The notes under the pieces are model-generated. The model had not been told where the DNA came from and ran no database searches. It saw nothing but the letters and a program-made list of their open reading frames with translations. This document shows, one piece after another, positions 24,566-34,987 of a DNA stretch of 47,634 nucleotides. The position numbers and the translations under genes were made by a program. Each line of letters starts with the position of its first letter. Within the stretch, counting starts at the first letter, position 1. The DNA comes from Bacteroidales bacterium (GTDB lineage: Bacteria > Bacteroidota > Bacteroidia > Bacteroidales > UBA932), in contig JAFTWQ010000039.1 in the NCBI GenBank assembly GCA_017465225.1, positions 1 through 47,634 of the forward strand, given 5' to 3'.

Positions 24566-26050
24566 CTATTTATTGCGGCCAGAGCCGGAGAAGCAGAACG
24601 TCAGTGCGACTCCGGCCATGGTCCTTGAATAGGAACCAGTGAAGGTATCCTTGACCATCGGCCAATAGTCATATGAATACATAGCGGCAAGTTCGAATCT
24701 GCCGTATCCCACACCAACGCGACCTCCGAAGGTAAGAGAGTTTGCCTCATACATCCTTGTGGCATGCATATCTATAGGATATCCGTAGCTGGCTTCCGGT
24801 GCCACATACATATAGAACGGACTCTTCTTCTGCCTTACGAGATTGAATTTCGGAGCCACGAAGAGGCGCAGCTGATGGAAATCAAAGTCATCCGAAGCAT
24901 CCTGCACATTCACGAATGACCAGTAACGGTATTTGACTCCCATTTCAAAATTCATGAAGTTGCGGTAATCCCCTATACTGTAGAAGATATGTCCGCCATA
25001 TACAGGACGGAACGATTCCACAGGAGTCTCAAGACTGACACCGATACCGCCATTGAATCCAAGTCCTGACTTCCTGTTTCTTCTATGCTTTACCTTCGCA
25101 AACTGGCGGGTCTGCTTCATGACATACTCCCTTGTCTTCTCTGTCGTAGCATAAGTCAACATGATTTCAGCAGACGTACCTGCAAGATACATAGGGGATG
25201 ATGCCAGAAGGTATGCCACCTGATCAGACACCTCGGCACGTCTCGAGCTGCTGAGATATGTATTCACGAAATCCATTCCATGCCTGATCTTCTCCTCACG
25301 GTTTTCCTCATTGGCAAACCTGTCATACGCGATACCTTCTTCAGCCTGTGCCCTGAGGTCCATTGCCTCCTTTGTCAAAGGAATATGGTTTTCAGCCTTG
25401 TCCAGAGCGCTCAACGCAGCATAATGATCGCCTTTCCCCTCCGCTTCAAAAGCTTCCAGAAGCTTCACCTTTCCTTTGGCCTCATTGACATACTTTCCGG
25501 ACGGGAATTCCGAAATATACGAATTGAATGCCTCCTTGGTAGCGATATATGTAGCCGTATTCCACTTGTCCTCCTCGATGTTTTCCGGAGTGAATTCATC
25601 TGCTTCCAGAGCATGGATCATTTCAAAATCAGCAGGAGAGATGCTGCCGTCCTTGAGATAGACTCCCTTCAATCTGCCTGACATCAGGCTCATGTAGAAG
25701 ACACCGACGGTCTCACCACCGGACTGCTCAAGAAGACAATACTGATAGTCCGAATCAAATCCGGCAGTGATATTGTCATCAGTCACCATGTCCTCTGCAA
25801 AGCAATGGAGGAAATATATCATTCCTGCCTTGTCGAGTTCTCCCACAGCTGAAGATGTCTCCTCCATCTCGAGAGTCATGGCCGCATCAACACCACCGAC
25901 CTGTCCTTTCCAGGTGCCGCACAATTCACTCAATCTGCCGACTCTGGCCTGCGCGCGACGGCTGGCAGATGACAGATCCTGTGCGTATGTATCATTGATA
26001 TAGAGAGACGGCAGAACTGCCATCAGAAAAAAGACAAATAACTTTTTCAT
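24566..26050 (-). CDS. Exported protein with predicted C-terminal barrel
   Basis: 494 residues from the Met at 26050 (MKKLFVFFLMAVLPSLY), with a signal peptide ending near DTYAQ. Residues about 30-170 are a beta-rich domain of unknown type, 200-300 are helical and TPR-like (AALSALDKAENHIPLTKEAMDLRAQAEEG), and from about 325 amphipathic strands (GLGFNGGIGVSL, MNFEMGVKYRYWSF, FGGRVGVGYGRFELAAMYSYDYW) resemble an 8-10-strand outer-membrane barrel. No catalytic motif seen. The gene has its own TATATTTG box and a strong 5'-UTR hairpin. Envelope location is likely; function unknown. Confidence 0.78.
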   Translation of the reverse strand: MKKLFVFFLMAVLPSLYINDTYAQDLSSASRRAQARVGRLSELCGTWKGQVGGVDAAMTLEMEETSSAVGELDKAGMIYFLHCFAEDMVTDDNITAGFDSDYQYCLLEQSGGETVGVFYMSLMSGRLKGVYLKDGSISPADFEMIHALEADEFTPENIEEDKWNTATYIATKEAFNSYISEFPSGKYVNEAKGKVKLLEAFEAEGKGDHYAALSALDKAENHIPLTKEAMDLRAQAEEGIAYDRFANEENREEKIRHGMDFVNTYLSSSRRAEVSDQVAYLLASSPMYLAGTSAEIMLTYATTEKTREYVMKQTRQFAKVKHRRNRKSGLGFNGGIGVSLETPVESFRPVYGGHIFYSIGDYRNFMNFEMGVKYRYWSFVNVQDASDDFDFHQLRLFVAPKFNLVRQKKSPFYMYVAPEASYGYPIDMHATRMYEANSLTFGGRVGVGYGRFELAAMYSYDYWPMVKDTFTGSYSRTMAGVALTFCFSGSGRNK

Positions 26051-26054
26051 AGTC

Positions 26055-26076
26055 TGCAGAAAACAAATTTTCTGCA
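26055..26076. promoter_or_regulatory. Perfect hairpin in 5' UTR
   Basis: TGCAGAAAA-CAAA-TTTTCTGCA is a perfect 9-bp stem with a 4-base loop between the -7 box (26075-26082) and the start codon at 26050, at or just after the expected transcription start. Confidence 0.45.
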
Positions 26077-26082
26077 AATATA
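26075..26082 (-). promoter_or_regulatory. -7 box (TATATTTG) of exported-protein gene
   Basis: Minus-strand TATATTTG is an exact TAnnTTTG match, 24 bases before the ATG at 26050. No clear -33 TTG. Confidence 0.5.
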
Positions 26083-26095
26083 GTAAAATATAGCA

Positions 26096-26311
26096 TTATG
26101 CCACGCTGACGAAGCTGCTGACATGAGGAGAATCCTCTTCAGCTTCGCAAAGGACCATTTCCTGATACAGATGGAATTCAGGAGAAGCTATCTCTTTATA
26201 GATGTCTTCAGGATTGAAATCATTATCCCAGAATCTTTTGTAAGCCTGTAAACGGGCATCAGCGACAGCTTGAGCAGGATCTGCAAGATAATCCTCGATG
26301 AAAGTACGCAT
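26096..26311 (-). CDS. Small acidic protein, unknown
   Basis: 71 residues from the Met at 26311 (MRTFIEDYLADP); an upstream in-frame Met at 26320 is also possible. The protein is acidic and helical, without signal peptide or Cys cluster (one Cys), ending EEDSPHVSSFVSVA. No family recognised. A TAGTTTG sequence with a TTTG 22 bases upstream, on the minus strand near 26375, could be its promoter. It lies alone between two unrelated envelope genes, so a real but lineage-specific small protein is plausible. The coding call rests on the open frame and codon pattern only. Confidence 0.45.
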   Translation of the reverse strand: MRTFIEDYLADPAQAVADARLQAYKRFWDNDFNPEDIYKEIASPEFHLYQEMVLCEAEEDSPHVSSFVSVA

Positions 26312-26412
26312 GGCAGTCATTGTTTAGAAGGTTTTTATTCATGTCATGACTCATGCACATTTCAAAGGACGGACCAAACTACACTATTTTTGTAATGATT
26401 TCACAAAATTTG

Positions 26413-27906
26413 TTATTTCACAAGGGTAATATACCTCCTTAGAATGATTCCCTTGCGATCCGTTTCCAATACGAAAGGCAGGGCAGACAGGTCGAACTCA
26501 TCGAAAAGGCCATCAGCCAGAGACGGGTCATCCGAAACTATCTCATCCACATTGACCATCAGGACACGCACTTTACGGTCAGAAGCAGCCACTACAGATG
26601 CCGCAGCCTTTTCCGCCTTGCATATTTCACATTCCGATGTATAGAAAATGATGTAATTCTTCTGTCCGCGGAGCTTCCGGAGCCTGAACCATCCGTCCCT
26701 GGACTTTTTCGATTTAAGAAGTTTTCCCGGAACCTTGACATCGCATATCTTCTCACCTGGCGAAGCCTTAGAAAGAAGTTCATCCATCATCTGGGCGAAG
26801 CCTACCACCTTGAGCGAGTCATCCTTTGAGCGCCATATATCTCCACGCGAAAGTATCTTCTCATCAACAAGATACTTCATTCCCTCCTTATATCCTTCCC
26901 CTCTCTGACCTGCAAGATAATAAAGAAGGTCTCCCGTAAGCTGACGGAACATCACGGTATCTGCCCCGCTCAATGTCGCGGTCTCGATATAATCAGCCAC
27001 ATCAGTAACGGCCTTCCTGTCCGGCGAGCCTTCCTGACCGTCAAAAAGTCCCTCGAAAAGAGCATGAGACTCTTCCCCGCCATATTCCAGTTCCACCTCA
27101 TCAAAGATTCCATGAAGCATCGCCGACAATGCCTGGGCATCGAGCCCCCTGCCCAGAATCTTTCCCTCAGGTGACATCAGGAACATCATAGGAGTCTTCA
27201 GGACACCGTATTTCCTCTGAAAATCGGAATCGATCTCCGGATCCCACAGATGGACAACCTTCGTACGCGAGACATCGAAAGACAGTCTGCCGGCAACATA
27301 TTCCTCCCATTTCGCCTTGTCATCACCGGCATATACAGCTATGAAATCTATAGGGAAATCCTCTGTTTCAAGTACATTCGAAAGCATTATACTCTCAAGC
27401 TTACACTTCGCGCAATCCACGTCGTAGAAGAACAGCACGCGGTATCTTCCAGACTTGGCATCATCTGCAAAAAGCACGGTCTCTGTCCCGTCCATGGACT
27501 TCATGACAAGTTCCGGAGCTATCTCGCCTATCATAGACTGACGGTTGAAATCGGCGAATATCCTGGCATTCAGAAAATCCATATCGCTACGCATCCTTAT
27601 CTTGCCGTCAGAGAACCATCTGTCGAACACATGCAGGGCCACTGCTTCGGAACCCATCACCGGCGAACCGATGTAATGGTCATATACAGTACATGCAATG
27701 AACTGACGTACAAGCGGATCGGAGGAGCTCTCTATCAGAAAATCCGCCTCCTCCTTCTGCACCTCGGGGCCTTCATACTCCAAAGCCATGAAAAATTCGG
27801 CCAGTTTGGAGCCGAGAGCCGCCTGTACCGCAGAATCCAATTGCTGGGCAGCCCCTGATACACAGAACAGGAGCAACGAAACAATCAGACCTGCAAACCT
27901 TTTCAT
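26413..27906 (-). CDS. Exported protein with two thioredoxin-like CxxC sites
   Basis: 497 residues: signal peptide (1-20, SGAAQ), a helical DUF5106-like region (about 20-135), a TlpA/redoxin domain with FFYDVDCAKCKLES (CxxC) and a cis-Pro-like TPMMF, and near the C-terminus a second thioredoxin-like segment with FYTSECEICKAEK (CxxC). Periplasmic thiol-disulfide exchange is the family expectation; DUF5106 proteins are common in Bacteroidales. Two redox sites in one chain are unusual, and the second lacks an obvious full fold. The ATG overlaps the coaD stop by 4 bases, so it is translated from the ung-coaD transcript. Confidence 0.78.
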   Translation of the reverse strand: MKRFAGLIVSLLLFCVSGAAQQLDSAVQAALGSKLAEFFMALEYEGPEVQKEEADFLIESSSDPLVRQFIACTVYDHYIGSPVMGSEAVALHVFDRWFSDGKIRMRSDMDFLNARIFADFNRQSMIGEIAPELVMKSMDGTETVLFADDAKSGRYRVLFFYDVDCAKCKLESIMLSNVLETEDFPIDFIAVYAGDDKAKWEEYVAGRLSFDVSRTKVVHLWDPEIDSDFQRKYGVLKTPMMFLMSPEGKILGRGLDAQALSAMLHGIFDEVELEYGGEESHALFEGLFDGQEGSPDRKAVTDVADYIETATLSGADTVMFRQLTGDLLYYLAGQRGEGYKEGMKYLVDEKILSRGDIWRSKDDSLKVVGFAQMMDELLSKASPGEKICDVKVPGKLLKSKKSRDGWFRLRKLRGQKNYIIFYTSECEICKAEKAAASVVAASDRKVRVLMVNVDEIVSDDPSLADGLFDEFDLSALPFVLETDRKGIILRRYITLVK

Positions 27907-28361
27907 AATTCCACGCCTTCCGGTACAAAGAGAGATGTATCGCCACCATGCTTGAGGAGATCACGCACGGCAGTCGAAGAAATATGAGCGAATTCCTGGG
28001 CGGTCGGGATGATTATGGTCTCGATCTCCGGCGCGAGTTTCCTGTTCGCATCCGCAATGGACCTTTCGGTCTCGAAATCGATCATGTTCCTGACGCCTCT
28101 GACAATATGACGCACTCCGAGTTCACGGCATTTGTCAATGGTAAGATTGTCATACTGTATGATGCTCACACCCTCAAGGCCTTCAGTCGCCTGCCTGATG
28201 ATGTCCATCCTCTTTTCATTCGGGAAGAATCCCCTCTTGTCTATATTGACTCCCACAGCGACAATCACCTCATCGAACATTGTCAACGCCCTCTTGAGGA
28301 TATTCAGATGGCCGGCTGTAAACGGATCGAACGATCCGGGAAATAATGCTGTTCTTTTCAT
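27903..28361 (-). CDS. coaD: Phosphopantetheine adenylyltransferase
   Basis: 152 residues. PGSFDPFTAGHLNILKRA contains the nucleotidyltransferase motif (T/H)xGH, and ISSTAVRDLLKHGGD is the C-terminal signature. It transfers AMP from ATP to 4'-phosphopantetheine, the penultimate step of coenzyme A synthesis. Length is normal. It starts 1 base from the ung stop and its own stop overlaps the thioredoxin-like gene. Confidence 0.95.
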   Translation of the reverse strand: MKRTALFPGSFDPFTAGHLNILKRALTMFDEVIVAVGVNIDKRGFFPNEKRMDIIRQATEGLEGVSIIQYDNLTIDKCRELGVRHIVRGVRNMIDFETERSIADANRKLAPEIETIIIPTAQEFAHISSTAVRDLLKHGGDTSLFVPEGVEL

Positions 28362-28362
28362 A

Positions 28363-29031
28363 TCAAAGTGTCCAGTCTATAGGCTGACATCCTCGCGATG
28401 CGAGAATGCTGTTGGCCTGTGAAAAATGTCTTGAACCGAAGAATGCGCCACGGGCCAGAGGTGAAGGATGCGCCGCTTCGAGTACATAATGGCGCGAACG
28501 GTCAATAAGGTCTCTTTTGCTTCGTGCGAAATTGCCCCATAACATAAAGACTACACCTTCGCAATTATCAGATATATAACGGATTACCGCATCCGTAAAC
28601 TCTTCCCATCCGATCTTGCTGTGCGAGGCAGCCTCACCGCATCTCACCGTAAGCACCGCATTCAGGAGAAGCACTCCCTGGCGGGCCCATTTCTCAAGAT
28701 TGGGATATCCGCTCATCCTTACGCCAAGATCAGACTCTATCTCCTTGAAGATGTTCTTCAGGGAAGGCGGAGCAGGCATATTCTCCGGAACAGAGAACGA
28801 AAGTCCATGAGCCTGTCCCGGTCCATGATAAGGATCCTGACCGAGTATCACGACCTTTACATCCTTCACCGGAGTAAGGTCGAATGCCCTGAATATCTGG
28901 CTTCCGGGAGGGAATATCCTTTTTCCGTCAGCCTTCTCTTCATGAAGAAAACGCACCAGCGATGCGAAATATGGTTTTTCAAATTCGCCCGCCAATGCGT
29001 CCTTCCAGCTCTGTTCTATGCGTACATCCAT
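28363..29031 (-). CDS. ung: Uracil-DNA glycosylase
   Basis: 222 residues from the Met at 29031 (MDVRIEQSWKDAL); the open frame extends to 29088 but would run into the palindromic element. The water-activating loop GQDPYHGPGQAHGLSFSV and the HPSPLARGAFFGSRHFSQAN loop are family signatures. It removes uracil from DNA and starts base-excision repair. It is transcribed in the same direction as lon, with palindromic copy B2 between them; no promoter of its own was found. Confidence 0.95.
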   Translation of the reverse strand: MDVRIEQSWKDALAGEFEKPYFASLVRFLHEEKADGKRIFPPGSQIFRAFDLTPVKDVKVVILGQDPYHGPGQAHGLSFSVPENMPAPPSLKNIFKEIESDLGVRMSGYPNLEKWARQGVLLLNAVLTVRCGEAASHSKIGWEEFTDAVIRYISDNCEGVVFMLWGNFARSKRDLIDRSRHYVLEAAHPSPLARGAFFGSRHFSQANSILASRGCQPIDWTL

Positions 29032-29052
29032 AATAAAAGGTCTATTGTTTAT

Positions 29053-29146
29053 TATTTTAATCGGACATGGATGTAAGCGACATGCCACCCCCGGCTAGGG
29101 GGTGCCTGCCGTCAGGCAGGCGGGGGTCGCTGGAATCCATACTCGA

Positions 29147-29154
<8 letters not shown>
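29053..29154. repeat. Palindromic element copy B2, lon-ung
   Basis: Arms TATTTTAATCG and CGATTAAAATA (29053-29063, 29144-29154) pair perfectly; inner arms ATGGAT/ATCCAT and AGCGAC/GTCGCT also pair. The core contains GCCACCCCCGGCTAGGGGGT, then GCCTGCC-GTCA-GGCAGGC, then CGGGGGTC. The right arm includes the lon stop codon (29147-29149). No T-tract follows on the minus strand. Confidence 0.85.
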
Positions 29155-31552
<2,398 letters not shown>

Positions 31553-31566
31553 AGAATAGTCAACAT

Positions 31567-31581
31567 CTGCCAAAATGGCAG
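31567..31581. promoter_or_regulatory. Inverted repeat at lon transcription start
   Basis: CTGCCA-AAA-TGGCAG lies 10 bases downstream of the lon -7 box, at about +4 to +18. Its TGCCA/TGGCA core resembles the inverted repeat at recA. Confidence 0.4.
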
Positions 31582-31590
31582 TCTTCTGCA

Positions 31591-31620
31591 CAAATTTATT
31601 TCCTTTATATATATGGTCAA
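31591..31620 (-). promoter_or_regulatory. lon promoter (TTG-N19-TAAATTTG)
   Basis: Minus strand: TTG (31620-31618), 19 bases, TAAATTTG (31598-31591). CTTGGCACAAAG sits directly upstream at 31633-31622. Start codon 31552 is 38 bases downstream. Confidence 0.7.
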
Positions 31621-31715
31621 TCTTTGTGCCAAGCGGATCAGTCATGCCATATGTATGGAAATTTATGCCAAATACAGGATGTTGATAAGTTTTTCGCTGA
31701 AATTTAAGCACTTGA

Positions 31716-31747
31716 TTTGTCTAATTGAAAAATTCAGTCTATCTTTG
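31716..31747 (+). promoter_or_regulatory. hup promoter (TTTG-N20-TATCTTTG)
   Basis: TTTG at 31716-31719 and TATCTTTG at 31740-31747 with a 20-base spacer: a full match to the Bacteroidetes consensus. The HU gene starts 53 bases downstream. Confidence 0.8.
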
Positions 31748-31799
31748 CACGGATATATCGACAATAGTTTTTGATTTATATATAAAAAGGAAATAAGTT

Positions 31800-32072
31800 A
31801 TGACAAAGGCAGAGATCGTAAATGAGGTTGCAAAGGCAACCGGAATTGAGAAGGCTACAGTTCAGATTGTTGTAGAGTCTTTCATGGAGAGCGTAAAGGG
31901 CTCACTTGCAAAGGGTAACCCTGTATACCTCCGTGGATTCGGCAGCTTCATCATCAAGCATAGAGCAGAGAAGGCAGCAAGAAACATCACAAAGAACACA
32001 ACGATGACTATTCCTGCTCACAACATTCCGGCTTTCAAGCCAGCAAAGGTATTTGTTAACGAAGTAAAGTAA
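31800..32072 (+). CDS. hup: HU-family DNA-binding protein
   Basis: 90 residues of the HU/IHF family: MTKAEIVNEVAKATG at the start, GRN-type arm replaced by VYLRGFGSFIIKHRAEKAARNI, and the proline of the DNA-intercalating arm in MTIPAHNIPAFKPAK. It compacts and bends DNA in the nucleoid. It has the best promoter in the window, as expected for an abundant protein, and is followed by the tiny mS38-like gene 30 bases later and then a terminator. Confidence 0.95.
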   Translation: MTKAEIVNEVAKATGIEKATVQIVVESFMESVKGSLAKGNPVYLRGFGSFIIKHRAEKAARNITKNTTMTIPAHNIPAFKPAKVFVNEVK

Positions 32073-32102
32073 TATCTATAATAATTTAAAAACCAAAGTA
32101 TT

Positions 32103-32195
32103 ATGCCAAACGGAAAGAAGCATAAAAGGCATAAGATGGCAACGCACAAGCGCAAGAAGCGCCTGCGCAAGAACAGACACAAGAAGAGAAAGTAA
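32103..32195 (+). CDS. 30-residue basic AURKAIP1/COX24 (mS38)-like protein
   Basis: MPNGKKHKRHKMATHKRKKR continuing with a basic tail to stop at 32195: 30 residues, more than half Lys/Arg/His. Near-identical small proteins occur across Bacteroidota and are usually named AURKAIP1/COX24-domain proteins, related to the mitochondrial ribosomal protein mS38 and similar to mycobacterial bS22. A place on the small ribosomal subunit is therefore likely but inferred. It is 30 bases after hup and before a strong terminator, so the two share a transcript. Confidence 0.8.
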   Translation: MPNGKKHKRHKMATHKRKKRLRKNRHKKRK

Positions 32196-32236
32196 TTTTC
32201 TCCCAGTGTCTGCCATTTTAGCAGTCCGCTAAAGAA

Positions 32237-32266
32237 GGCCGACCAGGATGGTCGGTCTCTTTTTTT
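32237..32266 (+). terminator. Terminator after hup operon
   Basis: CCGACCA-GGA-TGGTCGG (32239-32255), extendable by a G-U and a G-C pair, is followed by TCTTTTTTT. Classic intrinsic terminator before rng. Confidence 0.85.
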
Positions 32267-32293
32267 AAAATTATCTTATCACTGAAATTCCTG

Positions 32294-33850
32294 ATGGAGT
32301 CTGAAAAGGATCTGATCGTTGATGTGAATTCAACGGAAGTCTCGATAGCACTGATGGAGAACCACAGGCTGATCGAGCTGAACAAGGAGTCCAGCCAGGG
32401 TCACAGCTTTTCCGTAGGAGATGTATATCTCGGAAAGGTGAAGAAGATTCTTCCGGCCCTGAACGCTGCCTTTGTCGACATCGGAGACGAAAAGCAGGCA
32501 TTTGTCCATTATCTTGACCTGGGATTGTATTTCGAAGCCTTCGACGAATTTGTAAGAAGGATGAATCCCAACACGGATGCCAAGGGGATCTACAAGCATA
32601 TCAAGCCTGACCATATCCTTGAAAAGGAAGGCAGGATCGAGAATGTGCTTACTCCGGGACAGATGATCATCGTCCAGATCGTCAAGGAGCCGATCTCGAC
32701 AAAAGGTTCAAGACTGACTGCAGAAATTTCATTGGCAGGACGAAACATTGTACTGCTTCCCTTCGCAGAGAAGGTAAGCGTATCCCAGAAAATTTCCTCC
32801 AAGGAGGAGAAAAGGAGACTGGAGACACTTGTAAGGAGCATTCTCCCGAAGAATTACGGAGCCATCATCCGTACGGCAGCAGAAGGCAAGAACGCCGCTG
32901 TCCTTGATGCGGAAGTGATGTCACTCATCGAGAAATGGGAGAATTCCTGGAAAAAGCTGGCCAAGTCCAAGGATGTTCAGCTGCTCTTCACAGAGTACAG
33001 CAAGACCACGACAATCCTCAGAGACCTTCTCAACGATTCTTTCACAAACATCTATGTGAACAACGAGAACATCTACGAGGAGACCCGGAAGTACATCTCG
33101 CTGATCTCACCGGAACAGGAGAAGATCGTCAAGCTCTATAAGGAGAAGACGCCTATCTTTGACCATTTCGAAGTAACGAGACAGATCAAGAGTTCATTCG
33201 GAAAAGTGGTTCCCATCAAGCAGGGAGCATACCTTGTGATAGAGCACACTGAGGCACTGCATGTCATAGATGTGAACAGCGGCATCCGCTCAAAGAACAA
33301 GGAGCAGGAGCAGAACACATTCGACATCAACTGCTTCGCAGCCGAGGAGATCGCAAGACAGCTCAGACTTCGAGACATGGGTGGCATCGTCATCGTTGAC
33401 TTCATCGACATGGACAGCAACGAGCACAAGAATGCCCTCTTCAAGAAGATGCAGGAGCTTATGGAATCCGACAAGGCAAAGCACAACGTGCTGCCTCTCA
33501 CAAAGTTCGGACTCATGCAGATCACCAGACAGAGAGTACGCCCTGCGACCGAGATCAACACCACAGAGGTATGTCCGGTCTGCAACGGTACAGGAAAGAT
33601 AGCATCAAGTGTCGTTATTGACGAGGCGATCGAAAGAAGGCTCGCGTTCTATGTGACCGAAAAGAAGATCAGCAGCCTGACCCTCAAGGTCAACCCGATT
33701 CTCGGCGCATACCTCACAAGAGGCATATTCTCCTCAATCGTGGGAAAATGGAAAAAGAAGTACAGATGCAAGATCGAAGTTGTCGAGACAACCGACTTCA
33801 CAGTCCTGCAGAATGAATTTTACAATGAAAAAGGAGAGAAGCTTGATTAG
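32294..33850 (+). CDS. rng: Ribonuclease G/E family protein
   Basis: 518 residues: an S1 RNA-binding domain (about 35-125; VGDVYLGKVKKILPALNAAFVDIG), an RNase-H-like/DNase I-like catalytic core with VIDVNSGIRSKNKEQ and VIVDFIDMDSN (metal-binding Asp residues), and the Zn-link CPVCNGTGK. It lacks the long C-terminal degradosome scaffold of E. coli RNase E, so RNase G-type size fits. It processes rRNA and starts mRNA decay. No clear promoter lies between the hup terminator and the ATG; partial readthrough is possible. Confidence 0.92.
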   Translation: MESEKDLIVDVNSTEVSIALMENHRLIELNKESSQGHSFSVGDVYLGKVKKILPALNAAFVDIGDEKQAFVHYLDLGLYFEAFDEFVRRMNPNTDAKGIYKHIKPDHILEKEGRIENVLTPGQMIIVQIVKEPISTKGSRLTAEISLAGRNIVLLPFAEKVSVSQKISSKEEKRRLETLVRSILPKNYGAIIRTAAEGKNAAVLDAEVMSLIEKWENSWKKLAKSKDVQLLFTEYSKTTTILRDLLNDSFTNIYVNNENIYEETRKYISLISPEQEKIVKLYKEKTPIFDHFEVTRQIKSSFGKVVPIKQGAYLVIEHTEALHVIDVNSGIRSKNKEQEQNTFDINCFAAEEIARQLRLRDMGGIVIVDFIDMDSNEHKNALFKKMQELMESDKAKHNVLPLTKFGLMQITRQRVRPATEINTTEVCPVCNGTGKIASSVVIDEAIERRLAFYVTEKKISSLTLKVNPILGAYLTRGIFSSIVGKWKKKYRCKIEVVETTDFTVLQNEFYNEKGEKLD

Positions 33851-33865
33851 CTTCTCTCCTTTTTC
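33827..33865. terminator. Bidirectional terminator, rng / rluD
   Basis: GAAAAAGGAGAGAAGC and its complement form a perfect 16-bp stem with a 7-base loop that includes the end of the rng stop codon. The A- and T-rich ends let it work for both convergent genes. Confidence 0.85.
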
Positions 33866-33871
33866 ATATAT

Positions 33872-34987
33872 CTATTCCTCCTCAAGGAACTGGGTCATGT
33901 TTTCGGAATATTTGCGCCATTTGTCGATCAGGGCCTGCATGTCGGCAGGGAGCTGGGAGTCGAAGCGGACCATCTGTTTCGTACGAGGATGGACGAAACC
34001 GAGTGTCTTGGCATGGAGGGCCTGACGAGGGAGAAGCTTGAAGCAGTTCTCGATGAACTGCCGGTACTTGGCGTAGATGGTTCCCTTGCGGATCTCCGAG
34101 CCGTCATAGCGGCTGTCATTGAAGAGCGGATGACCGATCCAGTTGAAATGCACACGGATCTGATGGGTACGCCCTGTCTCAAGACGGCATTCCACAACGG
34201 TGACATAACCGAAGCGCTCAAGGACACGATAATGGGTCACTGCATGCTTTCCATGATCACCTTCCGGGAAGACCTTGAAACGCATACGGTCGTTAGGGTC
34301 GCGGCCGATATTGCCTGTGATCGTGCCTTCATCATCCTTGAGATTTCCCCAAACGATAGCGACATAGCGGCGTTCTATCGAATGTACGAAGAACTGCTTG
34401 GCAAGATCGAGCTGGGCCTCATCATTCTTGGCCACGACAAGCAGACCTGACGTATCCTTGTCTATCCTGTGGACAAGCACGCCCATCCTTTCATCCTCTG
34501 CATCAGGTCCTTGCGAGATACCGAGATGGTGTGCAAGAGCATTGACCAATGTACCTGAGAAGTGTCCATGACCCGGATGAACGACCATTCCAGCCTCCTT
34601 GTTGAGCACGAGCACGTCCTCATCTTCATGAACGATGTTCAGCGGAATGTCTTCAGGAAGTATTTCAAGCCCCCTGCGCTGATAAGGCATCACGAACTTG
34701 ACCACATCGCCCGGACGGATGACATAGTTAGCCTTGACGATCCTGTCATTTACACGAATATATTCGGCCTTGATTGCAAGCTGTATGCGATGACGCGAGG
34801 TATACTCCATATGGGTGGCCAGATACTTGTCCACACGCATCGGAACCTGACCGGCAGAAATGTCGAAACGGTAATGCTCGAACATTTCCTGCTGCTCATC
34901 CTCGAACGCCACCTCGTCACCAGCCTGTGACGGATCAAAATCCTCTATCGGATCTTCATTGAAATCAAAGAATCTGTCCTGGCTCAT
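33872..34987 (-). CDS. rluD: RluA-family pseudouridine synthase
   Basis: 371 residues: an acidic N-terminal extension (1-45), an S4 RNA-binding domain (about 50-110; MRVDKYLATHMEYTSRHRIQLAI) and the catalytic domain with HRIDKDTSGLLVVAKN (Asp176) and RTHQIRVH. It converts uridines of 23S rRNA to pseudouridine; the RluD assignment is by overall pattern and the Bacteroidales neighbour PASTA gene. The ATG overlaps the PASTA gene stop by one base (TAATG), indicating translational coupling. Confidence 0.88.
   Translation of the reverse strand: MSQDRFFDFNEDPIEDFDPSQAGDEVAFEDEQQEMFEHYRFDISAGQVPMRVDKYLATHMEYTSRHRIQLAIKAEYIRVNDRIVKANYVIRPGDVVKFVMPYQRRGLEILPEDIPLNIVHEDEDVLVLNKEAGMVVHPGHGHFSGTLVNALAHHLGISQGPDAEDERMGVLVHRIDKDTSGLLVVAKNDEAQLDLAKQFFVHSIERRYVAIVWGNLKDDEGTITGNIGRDPNDRMRFKVFPEGDHGKHAVTHYRVLERFGYVTVVECRLETGRTHQIRVHFNWIGHPLFNDSRYDGSEIRKGTIYAKYRQFIENCFKLLPRQALHAKTLGFVHPRTKQMVRFDSQLPADMQALIDKWRKYSENMTQFLEEE

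Noticed and set aside
26385-26392. Plus-strand TATTTTTG box
   Set aside because: It points into the antisense of the thioredoxin-like gene with no plus-strand gene downstream; likely chance in AT-rich intergenic sequence.
31615-31633. Sigma-54-like TTGGCACA-N4-TTGAC upstream of lon
   Set aside because: The -12 element has GA where GC is required, and a better primary-sigma promoter uses the same TTG. The similar sequence at recA has no -12 element at all.
31553-31711. N-terminal extension of lon by 53 codons
   Set aside because: The lon promoter and predicted transcription start lie inside this stretch, and its far end overlaps the hup promoter.
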